Assembly (NCBI GenBank): GCA_037176885.1
Contig: JAWWNJ010000054.1
Span: 930,001 to 994,000, forward strand
Length of the DNA: 64,000 nt
Direction of reading: 5' to 3'
From: Favolaschia claudopus
Lineage: Eukaryota > Basidiomycota > Agaricomycetes > Agaricales > Mycenaceae
The notes beneath the pieces are model-generated. The model made no database searches, was not told where the DNA came from, and saw only the letters and a program-made list of their open reading frames with translations. The position numbers and the translations under genes were made by a program. Positions 21,458-31,808 of this stretch are shown here, piece after piece (the first letter of the stretch is position 1; each line of letters starts with the position of its first letter).

Positions 21458-21588
21458 TAAGAACCAAAGACTTCGTGTCTGGGTGAGACAAGACAAGACA
21501 AACGAAAGGGATATTCGTATTGCGTGAACCGCCCCACTGGTGCGTCATTTTGTCGAGAAGTTGAGTTCGTGCCCGCGTGCTCCACCCG

Positions 21589-21975
21589 TCTCTCTGCACG
21601 ATGTCGATTCACTCGATGCTCAACCATGCCCGCCACAACGAGCCGTCTTCGCCCACTGCTGCCCAAGACGCCCTCTATGACTCAGCCGGAGCCCTTTTTG
21701 CTTAGCAGAACAATGGAGCGCGAGGGGAATCTCGGCGAGCTGAGTGCAGTCAGTGGTGCACCTGTGGAGATCAGAGCGAATCCTGTTTCAAGGAAGAGTC
21801 GGAATCAGGTCAGCAATTCAACAAAATGACCCGTTCAAAAGTAATTTTTCCTTAGTCCGAGTCTGAACGGCGTTCGGCGGGCCAAAAGAGACGAAGGAAG
21901 AGAGAAGCAAAAGAAAAAGAGAACGATGGTCGTTTGGTACGCGAGACTTGCGATCTGAGGACTTCACACTGATCT
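21589..21975 (+). CDS. Possible small charged protein, unrecognised
   Basis: Frame remnants (MPATTSRLRPLLPK... ending KSRNQ at about 21808) could splice by GTCAGC...TTAG to SESERRSAGQKRRRKREAKE.... The alternative frame MSIHSMLNHARHNEPSSPTA... stops at 21708. Neither has a family I recognise. It could be the start of a degraded retroelement gag. Very uncertain. Confidence 0.2.
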
Positions 21976-22282
21976 GAGGGGCACAGTCAGGCATTGTAAG
22001 GCCTGTAAACTTGCCACGATCATTGGCTCAACGAGCACGTCGGCAACGAGGACGCGCGGCAACAAATCATCCATCACACTTTGTCTGATCAGGCGTACGC
22101 TGCCGCCTTGATCCTTTGACGCCCATCCTACGGGGATCGCAACCTCGGCAAGCACTGGCCAAAGGCCGTCGGACCGGGACTTCATGCCCGAGGCACTGGG
22201 AGTTGATTGGTTGTATAAAAAGGGTGACGTGGGAGGAAAGGACGGACTGGAAACGATTAATCATGTAGTCGATGTCGGCATG

Positions 22283-22324
22283 TCGTGTACTATAGCCGCT
22301 TGCAGCGGCTCGAGCACGTTAATT
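22283..22324 (+). repeat. Left member of a 41-bp inverted pair (partner 27933-27973)
   Basis: TCGTGTACTATAGCCGCTTG... containing the internal palindrome AGCCGCTTGCAGCGGCT. The reverse complement with two or three changes is at 27933-27973. They could be the inverted ends of a single 5.7-kb element that has collected other insertions, but I see no flanking duplication. Confidence 0.6.
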
Positions 22325-22527
22325 GATCTCAACAACAACAACAACGAGAGCTCGCTGGTGAAATTGAGGATCTATTGGACATCGAGGGATATAAAGGTTG
22401 TCATAGGTCTCGAGCGCAAACACTTTTTCCATACAGTATATGGGTAATACAAGGCATTTGGTGACAGCTGATTGATTTCGGAGCGGGGTGGGAAAATTAA
22501 AAGGCTTAGAGACGTCTGGGATGTGGT

Positions 22528-23159
22528 AGGACCCCTGGTAATCAACTATGATGCCTGCCCGGGAGAATCTGAATTTTGGGACGTCTTATCCGGACCCCAA
22601 AAGCGGGAAATCTCATCCGAATTTGAACCTGGCCTCGCCCAGGTCGATGTTTTATCCGAACTGTGGACCAGACCCCAGAAAATCGGCTAAAATGAAGAAA
22701 AATCAATAATTTTCTCCTTTGCCGTCTTTGGCTGAAAGACGCTTTATTTTAGCCCAGGCATCCAGTTTGGGTCCTGAGTCGAGTCTGAACGTTGATTGCC
22801 TGACAATGCCAGAGGTCCTCGGCCGGTTTGCAATTGGTCGGCATTTTTGACCTGATAATCCGCCTGAATCCGCGCTGATTGCCAGTGATTCCGCCGGAAA
22901 TTGTTCCGATCTGGTCCACAGTCGGCTGCAATTTCTCGTCAGAGCCGTTCGATTTGCCGGCCGAGTCCCGACGTTATCCGAACCTCACCCAGGGCTTGTC
23001 GGCAGTCCCCATGCATTATCCGAATTTTCGGCCAGGCTTGGCCGCCCGGAACCTCGATTTCTCATCCGAATTCGTCCTGGGTTCGCGCGATTTTGGGGCA
23101 TGTTTTATCCGAATCAATTTTTTCGCGGGCAGGCATCATAGTTGATTACCAGGGGTCCT
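22528..23159. mobile_element. 632-bp miniature of the AGGACC family
   Basis: The ends are AGGACCCCTGGTAATCAACT and its inverse, ~35 bp each, flanked by GATGTGGT exactly (22520-22527, 23160-23167). The subterminal zones contain ATCCGAAT/ATCCGGAC words as in the 7.3-kb element at 13418. It has no coding region. It is presumably mobilised by that element's transposase. Confidence 0.9.
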
Positions 23160-23379
23160 GATGTGGTGTCACCTACCATCACCCCGTTCCCCAATCGTTC
23201 CCCGTCAAAGTGGCTGGTGCATACACAACAGCTGCAAGCATTCATCGTCCCACACGGGCGCCCAACGGAAGAAGAAGGCTGCGCCTCCTCACCTGGAGGC
23301 ATTTCCTTGAGTATGCGGGCCAGTGGAAGCGTCTCAACGTGTTAGTAAATACCAAGTAAACACAGAGGGCAGAGTGATG

Positions 23380-23424
23380 TAGTCTCGTGACCAGACTGTT
23401 ATAGGGAACCCTGTCACGAGACTA
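23380..23424. mobile_element. 45-bp Mutator-like miniature element
   Basis: TAGTCTCGTGAC ... GTCACGAGACTA (12-bp perfect inverted ends around 21 bp) is flanked by AGAGTGATG on both sides (23371-23379 and 23425-23433). A 9-bp duplication is the Mutator-superfamily length. The same end sequence bounds the elements at 57695 and 57885, which also have 9-bp duplications. Confidence 0.85.
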
Positions 23425-23519
23425 AGAGTGATGGTAGGTGCCAGCAGGTCAACCTCTCTACGCCCTAACAATTCTCCCACCCTTTTCACATCAATCACCC
23501 GTCAAAAATGTTCTCTATT

Positions 23520-23832
23520 CACTATATACAAGCTTAAGCACCCCGCCTTCGGCAGGGCCGGCTCGCTGCGCTCGCGTCCCTCGCTACGGCTAGTGCACAG
23601 CTTGTCGGGGCTCCGCCCCAAACCCCGCGGGTTTTTTTCTTGCTGGATTGCGTGCCCTCGGCGCCGCACTACCGCTCGCTGCACTCGCGGTGCGCGGCGC
23701 CGTCGGGAAGGTTCGTGGGAACCGGGAGCAACATCTCGACAGCCGGCAGCGACATCTCAACATGGTCCCGTGGTTTCGTGTCAAAGTCACGTTACTTTTC
23801 ACGTGAGCTGATCCTTGTGTTTTCATGTATAG
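23520..23832 (+). repeat. GC-rich palindromic repeat, copy 1
   Basis: A ~310-bp unit starting ACAAGCTTAAGCACCCCGCC, with the small hairpins GGCTCGCTGCGCTCGC and GGGGCTCCGCCCC, a T-run, and GGTTTCGTGTCAAAGTCACG near the end. Further copies are at 33510, 34238 and 34874 (the last nearly identical), and a fragment at 27838. It is far more GC-rich than its surroundings. No terminal repeats or duplication are obvious. Confidence 0.75.
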
Positions 23833-24533
23833 GATGGAAAGACTAGCAGTGAGCCCATGCTTCGCCATGGGATTCCGCTCTTCTGCCCTACAAAAACCAG
23901 GTGCCAGTGCTGATCGTCGCCGACCTTCGGTCGACTCCTCGCGGCCCAGTGTGCGAGCTCACTCCATCTCAAATGGCTTGTCAGCCGTTTACAATGTTGA
24001 AATGCCTGGGGAAATTTGTTGCCATCCAAGCATCATCTCCCGTCGTTGTTCCTCAGCATAAACACCTCGCCGAACCTCATCCTCAAACCGAAGCATCCTA
24101 CTTCGGTAACTTTCCCGATATCGGTCATTGCGGCGAGGCTGATTGACATCGTATTCGTGGTCGAGGGCTTGATCTAAGGACTGAGTCGGATTTGTGACGA
24201 ACAAAACAGTAAGCTAGACAATACAGCTCTAATTGGGTGGACGCGTACCGCATTCAGGAGATAACTTTAACCTTTGTTCCCCGTCTGCGACAAGGATTGC
24301 GCAGAGACGTCTGGGTTTCCGAGACTGGCCTGAAGCACCTCAGCTGCGTAGTTTGGCCGCGGTTCTCGACTTGCAATTGATTGGGCATTAGATCGTGACC
24401 GAACTTTGACAGACCGGTCCAGGTCCAGGTCCGGCAGACTTGCCTTCAAAATGAAGCAAGTATTAAAACACCTGGAGCGGCTTGCTTATGCATGAGGCCT
24501 GAGGACTCATTGCCGGAATATTGGTTCTAGGGG
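23833..24533. other. No recognised gene; two unassigned minus-strand frames
   Basis: Minus-strand frames at 24449-24267 (SLPDLDLDRSVKVRSRSNAQ...) and 24204-23989 (RNDRYRESYRSRMLRFEDEV...) are polar and look protein-like but match no family I know. They could be two exons of one degraded gene. Confidence 0.3.
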
Positions 24534-24539
24534 GTGGAT

Positions 24540-24615
24540 GGCTTTACCTTCATCACTCTGAACAGTCCCGGTATCCTCCTCCAAGTCCCATTCCATTGGT
24601 CGGAAACCTTTTCGA
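24540..24615 (+). pseudogene. Cytochrome P450 N-terminal remnant
   Basis: One frame reads LYLHHSEQSRYPPPSPIPLV then GNLF. This matches the proline-rich hinge and following segment that start microsomal P450s (PPGPxPLPLIGNL). It ends where a TA-flanked element end starts (24618). No haem-binding region follows, so only a scrap of the 5' end remains. Confidence 0.5.
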
Positions 24616-24617
24616 TA

Positions 24618-24662
24618 CAGCCGTTTTGGAAACAATACACGGGTTTTGATCGAGTGGTGCTC
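24618..24662 (+). mobile_element. Solo end of the CAGCCGTTTTGG miniature element
   Basis: TA followed by CAGCCGTTTTGGAAACAATA ... GAGTGGTGCTCAT is nearly identical to the left end at 21081. The other end is missing. Confidence 0.7.
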
Positions 24663-24894
24663 ATAAAAAATAATCACGTCCAAAATCCATTTGACTTGAG
24701 AAATAAGGAGAGGCTGCCCGCCATGTATTCTGAAGCTTTCCTTATAAAAATGGGGTAATTTTGAATTTCACCACTAGCAGAAAGACCGCAGCATGCGTGC
24801 CCATCAAAGCACTTGCTCTCAGTTCAATTTCTGAATTCAGTTTTCTACCACTGAGCTACCAATATTTTAGGTTTGGAACAAGCCGCTTCCTCAC

Positions 24895-25510
24895 ACTCAC
24901 ATGACATTCACGTGCACTAAACGCTATCCCCCCAACACCGGGGCCCAGCACGTGACCAATACGTGTTCCCCCGCGCAAGTTCAGCGCTAAGTCCTCACCA
25001 CATCTCCCGCTTGGTGTGCAACTTTAGGTGCCGCTATACCTCATTTGACTTAGTTCTGGTCAAACCAATGTCTTTACTTGAGTTGCCTACCCTATACCTT
25101 ATGTGCATAGTTATGGTTACAGTTTCAGAAATAAGTAATATGTATGTATGAGTGTTTCTGTAGCAAGCGCCCTCCCTTAACCACTGTGAACTTAGTAAAA
25201 GGCTCCAAAAAGGAGTATCTATTTATGTCGATTCCACACTCTAACTACTTACACCGGTTTGACGACGCAAGAAGGCACTTGTCTCGCGGCAAACAATCCC
25301 AGGGTGTAGACACAATACATAGGGAATTTAGTATCTGTTTTCCCTTGAACCCGGCGCCAGACAACAGTAGGACGCGGTGTGCTGACCCAGCGGTGGGAGA
25401 TGCACGGGGCGGTGGGGACTTCAGACTTAGCGCCGGGGGAACACGTATTGGTCACGTGCTGGGCCCTGGTGTTGGGGGGATAGCGTTTAGTTTCACGTGC
25501 GGACACACGG
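24895..25510. mobile_element. ~615-bp element with ~110-bp inverted arms
   Basis: The left arm (ACTAAACGCTATCCCCCCAA...GGGCCCAGCACGTGACCAAT...) is inverted at 25390-25505 with few changes. No coding region is evident in the core. The exact ends and target duplication are unclear. Confidence 0.65.
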
Positions 25511-25559
25511 AATTTGAGAAACTTAAAGGGCTTGTGTTAAGATGTCAAAAGCAGGCAAT

Positions 25560-27735
25560 AGAGAGTTTGCGTTGAGCCGCCAGAAGCCACCCGGTGGCTC
25601 TGACGGCATGCGGACTCGTCTGGCTTGTTTCAACCAGAAAATTCCGGACTTTTGTATCGGGGGTGTTAGGCTATACACTGTGGTTGTAAAACCCCGTGAA
25701 TTTTACTTAGCCGTTGCGTGAAATTCACGATTCAACGAATTTTCAGCTGAATTCAGATTCACGTGGTTGGAAATTCAGGTACCTGATTCACGTACTTCCT
25801 GTATGCCATGCTGAGCTACGTGAATATCACCTTGTTATTGGGTGAATGAAAGTGCATGAATTTGGCTTGGGATACCTGGATTCCAACGACGTGAAATTCA
25901 CTTGAAAATTGGTTGAATCAAGTCACCTGGAATCGTTGAAAAATTGCAAGTTCAGCCGAGGTGGGACTCTCTGAAATTCACTCTCAAACTGGGTGAAATT
26001 CATGGGGTCAGAGTTGCTCCGAGCAAGGTACATGGTTCCGGTCATCAGTACTGGTTGCGCTCACCCTATATCAAGAAATTCAATCTATATAATATAGTGT
26101 TCGGTGATTTGTATTGCAACTAAGTAAAGTCATATATTCTAGTAGTCAGTAGTAAAGTACAGATAGTAAAGCAATGTAGTATGTACACTGGGGTCGCATA
26201 ACCCCCTGACTTTCCCATAGTTGGTTCACAAGGTTTCAATAGGAAATTCACCGGAAAACTGTGTGAATTCCACTATGGAGTTGTGAATTTCACGGAGATA
26301 TTTTCACTGGGTCCAACTATGTGAGTGGGACATTCCATGGTGTTAATTCACATGGTTTGGGAATGATATCCACCTCATATTCCCATGAAAACTCTTTCAC
26401 TGTGTTGGTTTCCCTTCCAATACTCCCGGAAGTCACTTGAAAAATACGTGAAAACACAGTGGAAACTGCATGAAAAATCTACTACGTAGTACCCCTCGCT
26501 TTGACCAGTGTCAACATATCAACATACAAGTATTAGTCTTATCTCTTTTGTACGGAAGTACTTACTGAACAAGTACAACAAGTCTTTACTAACGATTACT
26601 AAGTTACGGTACTCAAAGTATGTAAGTTGACTATATTACTGTATTAGGAACACAACCAGTATTGGTGACCAGAACCATGTACCGTGTTCGAGGCAACTTA
26701 AACTCCATGAATTTCACGAGGTTTACGGGTGAATTTCCAAGAGTTGCCAGGAAGCGAGGAATGAACTTTCTGAGCACTTTTCACACATATGCATTCATTC
26801 GATTTTCGGGTGAAATTCACGCACTTCATATTGCGGACTCTAATTATGTGAATCGGGTACGTGAAGTCACAACCCCATGAATCTGAATTCACTAGATAAA
26901 CCCGTGAATTGTGGAATTCATGGTCCGGCTATGGGAAATTCATGGGGTTCTGCGACCACAGTGTGTAGTAGGATAGGATTCCAGCGATGTCTGGTCAAAG
27001 CAAGATTGGCCCAATTGATTTTTCACGGACTTTCAATCGAATTTTCACGTAGTTTATGAATGAATTCTCAGGTAAATGAAGGAGAATTGAAACTATCATT
27101 CCGTGAAATTCAATGCAAAACTACGTGAATGAACCCCATGAAACGTTCCATTCACTTAGTCCAACTAGGTGAATTGAACCCCGTGAAATTCACAAGTTCT
27201 GCGTGAAATTCATGGGCTTTTCTGGTGAACTTCAGGTGAAGATTGGGTGAATCAACTGCGTGAAATTCATGGGGTTTGCGGGCTACAGTGCTGAATGATG
27301 TACCTTGGTCGAGGCACCTTTAACCCCATGAAAATCACGGAATTTGTCAGTGGATTCCAAGATGTGTGCCCCAGGCTGGGAATCAACTATTTCTACAATT
27401 TTCACACAAGTTACCTCACATACTCTTCAAGTGAATTTCATGGAGTTCATACACGGGTTCAATGGCATAAAATCCCCGACTTTCATTCATTGCATACCAA
27501 TATGAAATTCATGTAGTTGAAGGGAGCCTCTACCAACTCTGTGACTCGGCCATGTGAATCTGCAACCCCATGAACATGATTTCACTGCAAAATTCAGTGA
27601 ATCGTGGATTTCATGGTCCAGCTATGGGAAAGTCAGGGGGGTCTACTTCCTCAGTGGGAAGCCACTATATGACGTAGCCGCTCCACAGCGCATGCCATAA
27701 CAGCCACCGGGTGGCTTCTGGCGGCTCACTGTAAG
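25560..27735. mobile_element. Nested cluster of miniature elements with GTGAAATTCA repeats
   Basis: The outer ends (AGAGAGTTTGCGTTGAGCCG, GAAGCCACCCGGTGGCT) and their inverse (27684-27729) are related to the element at 12655. Inside, about 2 kb is dominated by GTGAAATTCA / TGAATTTCAC words. At least five element-like ends of the type CACTG(T/G)GG...AACCCC occur at about 25676, 26192, 26966, 27291 and 27655. CACTGGGGTCG...CCCTGACTTTCCCATAG (26192) pairs with its inverse near 27655. I could not resolve all pairs. No gene is present. Confidence 0.6.
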
Positions 27736-27837
27736 GGCAACAGCTGCCAGGGCCTGAGGCCCGAAGTACTTACTCAAGAGTCCAACAAGCGCTGGGCAGA
27801 GGGAGAATCCTTAGAGAACAGAGTAAGGAGTCTCCAT

Positions 27838-27910
27838 GCACTCGCCGGCGCGCGTCGCCGCGGGAAGAGCGTGGGTAAGTTCACGTACTGCGCACGTGGT
27901 TTCATGTCAT
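27838..27910 (+). repeat. Fragment of the GC-rich palindromic repeat
   Basis: GCACTCGCCGGCGCGCG ... CGTGGTTTCATGTCA matches the middle and end of the repeat described at 23520. Confidence 0.5.
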
Positions 27911-27932
27911 GATGATGATGATGATGAAATCC

Positions 27933-27973
27933 ATTAACGTGCTCGAGCCGCTGTAAGCGGCTATGGTACACGA
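27933..27973 (-). repeat. Right member of the inverted pair (partner 22283-22324)
   Basis: ATTAACGTGCTCGAGCCGCT...GGTACACGA is the inverse of 22283-22324. It directly abuts the TA-flanked element starting at 27976. Confidence 0.6.
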
Positions 27974-28013
27974 TACTGTATACTTTCGACCAAAGGTTCA
28001 CGGGGTGTCACCC

Positions 28014-30287
28014 CCAGTGAAAATCCCGTATGCTTCAATCTGCTCTAATCCTCTCCAATCTGCCTTGCTTCTGCTCGTTCTGCTGTGATCTGCTCAAAGG
28101 GCTTTGAACGGGTACTTGGTCTTGTTTGGATCGCTAAATAAAGCTCTCGTTTTCCCGCGGCTCGACTTGGGTTTTCTATAATTCCGTTCTCAACACTGTC
28201 TTGAAATTTTGAAGTTTGGCGCAGCACTGACTTATGTCGTCGAGTACTCGGAGTCGTCGAGACTCGAGAGGCACACAAAAGCCAAAAGCAGCAAGTAACA
28301 CTTGTCACAATCACGTCGTCACACATCGCGCTCCTTGCCCTCTACCACCACCATCTTCCCTCAAGAGGTGCGGGATCGGCGGATCTTGGCAAGCGTTCTC
28401 ACGACCACCCACCCCCCCAGAAAAGGAAATGACATGACAGCGGCGATCAGAGGCCATCAAGGCGTCTTGCTTACCCCACTATCTCGACGCGCAATGCGCA
28501 TTCTATACTCGCTGTGCAGTACCATTCATCCCGTTCTCAACGCGCAGACCTCTCTACACCCAATTTTCAGAGTTTTAAATGTTTGCTCGCCGTGCCGCAC
28601 GATACTGCCAATGATGCGCCGCTGTCACAACGTAAATTTGATGGCGGACAAGATAGGAATCTCAAGCACCTCTTGTCTTCCCTCTGTGTGCCCTTCCCTT
28701 CCCGCCTCGGTCCGCCACCGCCGCGCCGTGCAACTAGCATCTTCCTACGCGCGTCCTCCGACCTTCTACGCCCATCCGCACCAAATTGTGCCGTCCAATT
28801 CGCGTGCACGATCCAGAATGTCGATCCTGCCTTTTGCGTTATCTAGTCGCGTTTCAGGGTGCATCTGCCTCCCTTTTCAACCAATATGAATATGAAGTGT
28901 GTGTGGGATGCTCTCTAGGACCCGAGGGACTCGCCTGAGTCAGCTTATTGAGCTGTGACTTTATGGTGTGTACTTTTTTATTCATGGCCTGCTTTCTTGC
29001 TTATAAAACTGCTATAGTCTCCCATCTACATCCCCACTCCGTATCCTATCTCGCTTAAGCTCGCCTGATAGACCCGGCGACACCGTTTCCAGCGCCTTCT
29101 CAGCACTATCAGGTCCATCGGTGAGTAAACCTCCTCTTACCCCGCAACTGTTGCTTACATGCGACCGTACAGAACTCTCGTCATTTGTGCGAACATATGG
29201 AGGTGTGTTTCAATATCTTGAGTTCATTCTGACTCACTGAGATGGACCGATAGAGCTTGGCGGTCGCTACCGAATCTGCATACGAGCAGGTATGTACTGC
29301 CTTCTTCAAATTCGTTCTATCGGTATCTACTTACAAATTTTTTTATCAGCCATTGGCGGTCTCTCAAGGTGTCCGCAGACCCAGCGCGCTCTCGTCATCT
29401 CGAGGCGGAAAATTCCTGCGTGCACCACCCCCGTCCCGAACCACCCCACGAGCGCGCGCCGGCTCCCGCGCTCGACGGCGGCGTCCTTGACCTCGTCGCG
29501 CAGGGCAAACTCGAGGATGCGGGGCACCCGGCCGGCGCACTTGCGGGCAGGTGCAGCCGCCTGCGCGCCATGCGCCGCGGGTGATCTCCTCGTAGGCGGT
29601 GAAGTGGAGGCGGCGTGGCCCATTTCGGTTATGATGCAGGCAGAGACTTCGGCGTAGAGGGTAGGGAGGGCGAGGTAGGAGGCGAAGAGGAGGAGGGTAA
29701 GGGAGGTGGAGAGGTAGGTGCGGTGGGAGAAGATGAGGGTGCCGGTGTAGAGGAAGCCGAGGGTGAAGTGGAGGGAGGCGGGGGTGAAGGGGGGAGTCGA
29801 GGGAGAGGCATATGGGGTCGGAGGAGGAGGAGAAGGATTGTGCGGTGCGCACTCCTTTTTTCCCTTACCTGCACATCTTGCTAACGACTTTGCGGCAGCA
29901 CCCGGCCTTCGATCTACCTCACCATTCAGCGTGGTTCGCGTTAGTGGTAGCGGTTTCAGTGCAGGCGGCATCATGGTTCGGTCAGGCAGGGTTTGCGGAC
30001 TTGTCGGCAGTGGGACGGGTGTGCGTCGATGTTGTTGTAGTGAAGTATATAGAAAATACCTGTTTTAATACAAAATATAATGGAAATGCAGTATAATTAC
30101 AAGGGACAGAGGGAAGCAGATGGAAACGGTCTGGAGCAGAAGTTGAGCAGAGCTGCGCAGATGGGAGCCGGAACCCCATCTGCTGAAGGTATCATTTCTA
30201 CGCTCTCCTCTGCTCCCATATGCTGCTCGGGTGAACAGCAGTTCAAAGCAGTTTGGAGCAGTCTAGAGCATAGGGGATTCTCACTGG
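28014..30287. mobile_element. 2.3-kb hAT-like non-autonomous element carrying a captured gene fragment
   Basis: The ends are CCAGTGAAAATCCC and its inverse, flanked by GTGTCACC(C) on both sides (8 or 9 bp). Subterminal zones repeat TCTGCTC/GAGCAGA words. The interior contains short exon-like pieces with GT-AG borders (for example around 29100-29360) conserved in the second copy at 53685-55112. It lacks a transposase. Compared with that copy it has an extra ~450 bp (29391-29838) derived from a BTB-domain gene. It inserted into the 27976-30503 element. Confidence 0.78.
29391..29838 (-). pseudogene. Captured fragment of a BTB/POZ-domain protein gene
   Basis: On the minus strand a single open frame (29974-29327) contains LHFTLGFLYTGTLIFSHRTY, then ...LFASYLALPTLYAEVSACII and further on RVPRILEFALRDEVKDAAVE followed by RALVGWF. 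This order is characteristic of the large fungal family of BTB (Kelch-type) proteins: the BTB strand-helix segment (FLYTGTL) and the conserved helical region after it. Start and end of a normal gene are absent. The segment sits exactly where copy 2 (near 54650) has only ~14 unrelated bases, so it was acquired by the element. Confidence 0.7.
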
Positions 30288-30503
30288 GTGTCACCCGTCA
30301 CCTTCATTGTTCACTGAACAAATAGTTCACAGCACAGCAAATTACTATATATGGAAGGCCGGCGACAGCCGGCCCGCGATTTTTGACGTTTTTTGCCCTT
30401 TTTTGGACGAAAAAAGTGCGTGTCACCCGTCACCAGCTTCAAAATTGTTCAGTTCACGGGTCCCCGTCACCCGTCACCTGAACCTTTGGTCGAAAGTATA
30501 CAG

Positions 30504-31808
30504 TACTTTGCTCATCCACCTTCGACGAACATCACATGACGTGACGGTCACACTTCCATTTAGGGACACGTTGAGAGAGAAAGATAATATTGCGACAACT
30601 AGGCACTGCGTGGCGATTTCCCTCGACCAAATCCGAGATAAGTAACTATACAAGCTGTACCGAAAAAACTAGAGCCCTAAGGCTTTTCTGTATGAGTGAA
30701 TTACAAGATCTTTGCCCAAATTGGCTTGTTTCGGTGATTAGTGGATGCCTGCCTCGTCAAAATAGTAGCTGGGTATGTTCTATGTCCGTGGTATTTCTTT
30801 GCAGCCCACGCTGCTTGCCTTCCGGTGAGTTTATGATTCAGATATCCATCACCGAAGCGATGACAACGGTTGACGAATCTACCAAAGCATTCAGCGTGAA
30901 TACAGATCAATTGTCACTTCGGGCAGCTTCCACAGGAGTTCACGGGCAGGTGGTGCACCCGAGGGAAAATGTGTAGGTCCAGGCACAGAGAAACAGTCCA
31001 TCGACGCGTAAAAAGGGTTTACCGGGTATTGATGGCTTGGCGCGTTGACCGTGTTTGACGCGTCCACACTCGACGCGTCAAACGCGCCAATTAACATATC
31101 TTCAACATCAATTGTCGCGTCGTTTGTGTTCTAGAGGAATATATAACAGTGAGTAATGGATCCGAGGTTTCTGACACACCTCTGCGCAGCTATTTTCTTT
31201 CCGTCTCTTTTTCGGCGAAAGCCATTTGGTTACCTTCTTGGGACTGAGCTCCTCCCACACCCGCTTGGTGCCATTGCTCATGTTTTGAAGCAGGTTCATT
31301 GCCAGGGTCTTGCGGCGCCTTGAGTAGGTTCCCATAGGCAGATTTGACAACGCGTTGGCGGAGAAAGTGCTGTTTTTGACGGAGATTTGATAATTCCTGG
31401 ACCAATTCGAAGGATTTGATTCTACCAAAATTTACGACAGTAGATAGACTAATTTTAAAGGTTTTGGTCGAAGGATTTGAGCTAATATGACCAGAGCATA
31501 ATTCTACAGATTTTTGTATCGGGTCAGTCCGAAAAAGGAAGTTGTCACACTTGGGCACGTGATGTTTGTCGAAGGTGGATGGGGACTGATGGGGAGTACC
31601 TTACTTTACTACTTTCCAACTATTTCTAAACGTATGTCCATCGTAGACCGTAATACATGCAGAGCAGGTGAAGCGGGCGACAAACTCCGGGAAATTACCC
31701 ATTGAATAGGGCACAGTGGATGAAGTAGATGGTAGATATTGAGATAAATCTGTTGAGGTTCAGAGCAGGGTTTCGGTTTCGTATGGCGAGAAATAAGGGA
31801 AAAAAATT
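30504..31808. other. No recognised gene; includes LINE 3' flank and an ACGCGT-rich palindromic patch
   Basis: A minus-strand frame of 122 codons at 31558-31193 (MPKCDNFLFRTDPIQKSVEL...) is polar and unrecognised. Around 31000-31090 GACGCGTC and TTGACGCGT words recur in both orientations (possible miniature element). 31700-31808 is the 3' untranslated part of the LINE copy read on the minus strand. Confidence 0.4.

Larger units (their letters stand above)
27976..30503. mobile_element. TA-flanked miniature element split by a hAT-like insertion
   Basis: TA / CTGTATACTTTCGACCAAAG ... and its inverse / TA. The two arms (27976-28012 and 30296-30503) contain GGTTCACGGG/GTCACCCGTCACC words. The 2.3 kb between them is the younger hAT-like element. 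Without it this would be a ~250-bp Tc1/mariner-type miniature element. Confidence 0.8.

Noticed and set aside
26000..27600. CRISPR-like array because of many regularly recurring words
   Set aside because: Words are short, near-palindromic, irregularly spaced and occur in both orientations inside transposon ends. The window is eukaryotic.
29600..29880. Plus-strand Gly/Glu-rich protein (GEVGGEEEEGKGGG...)
   Set aside because: It is the antisense of the captured BTB fragment.
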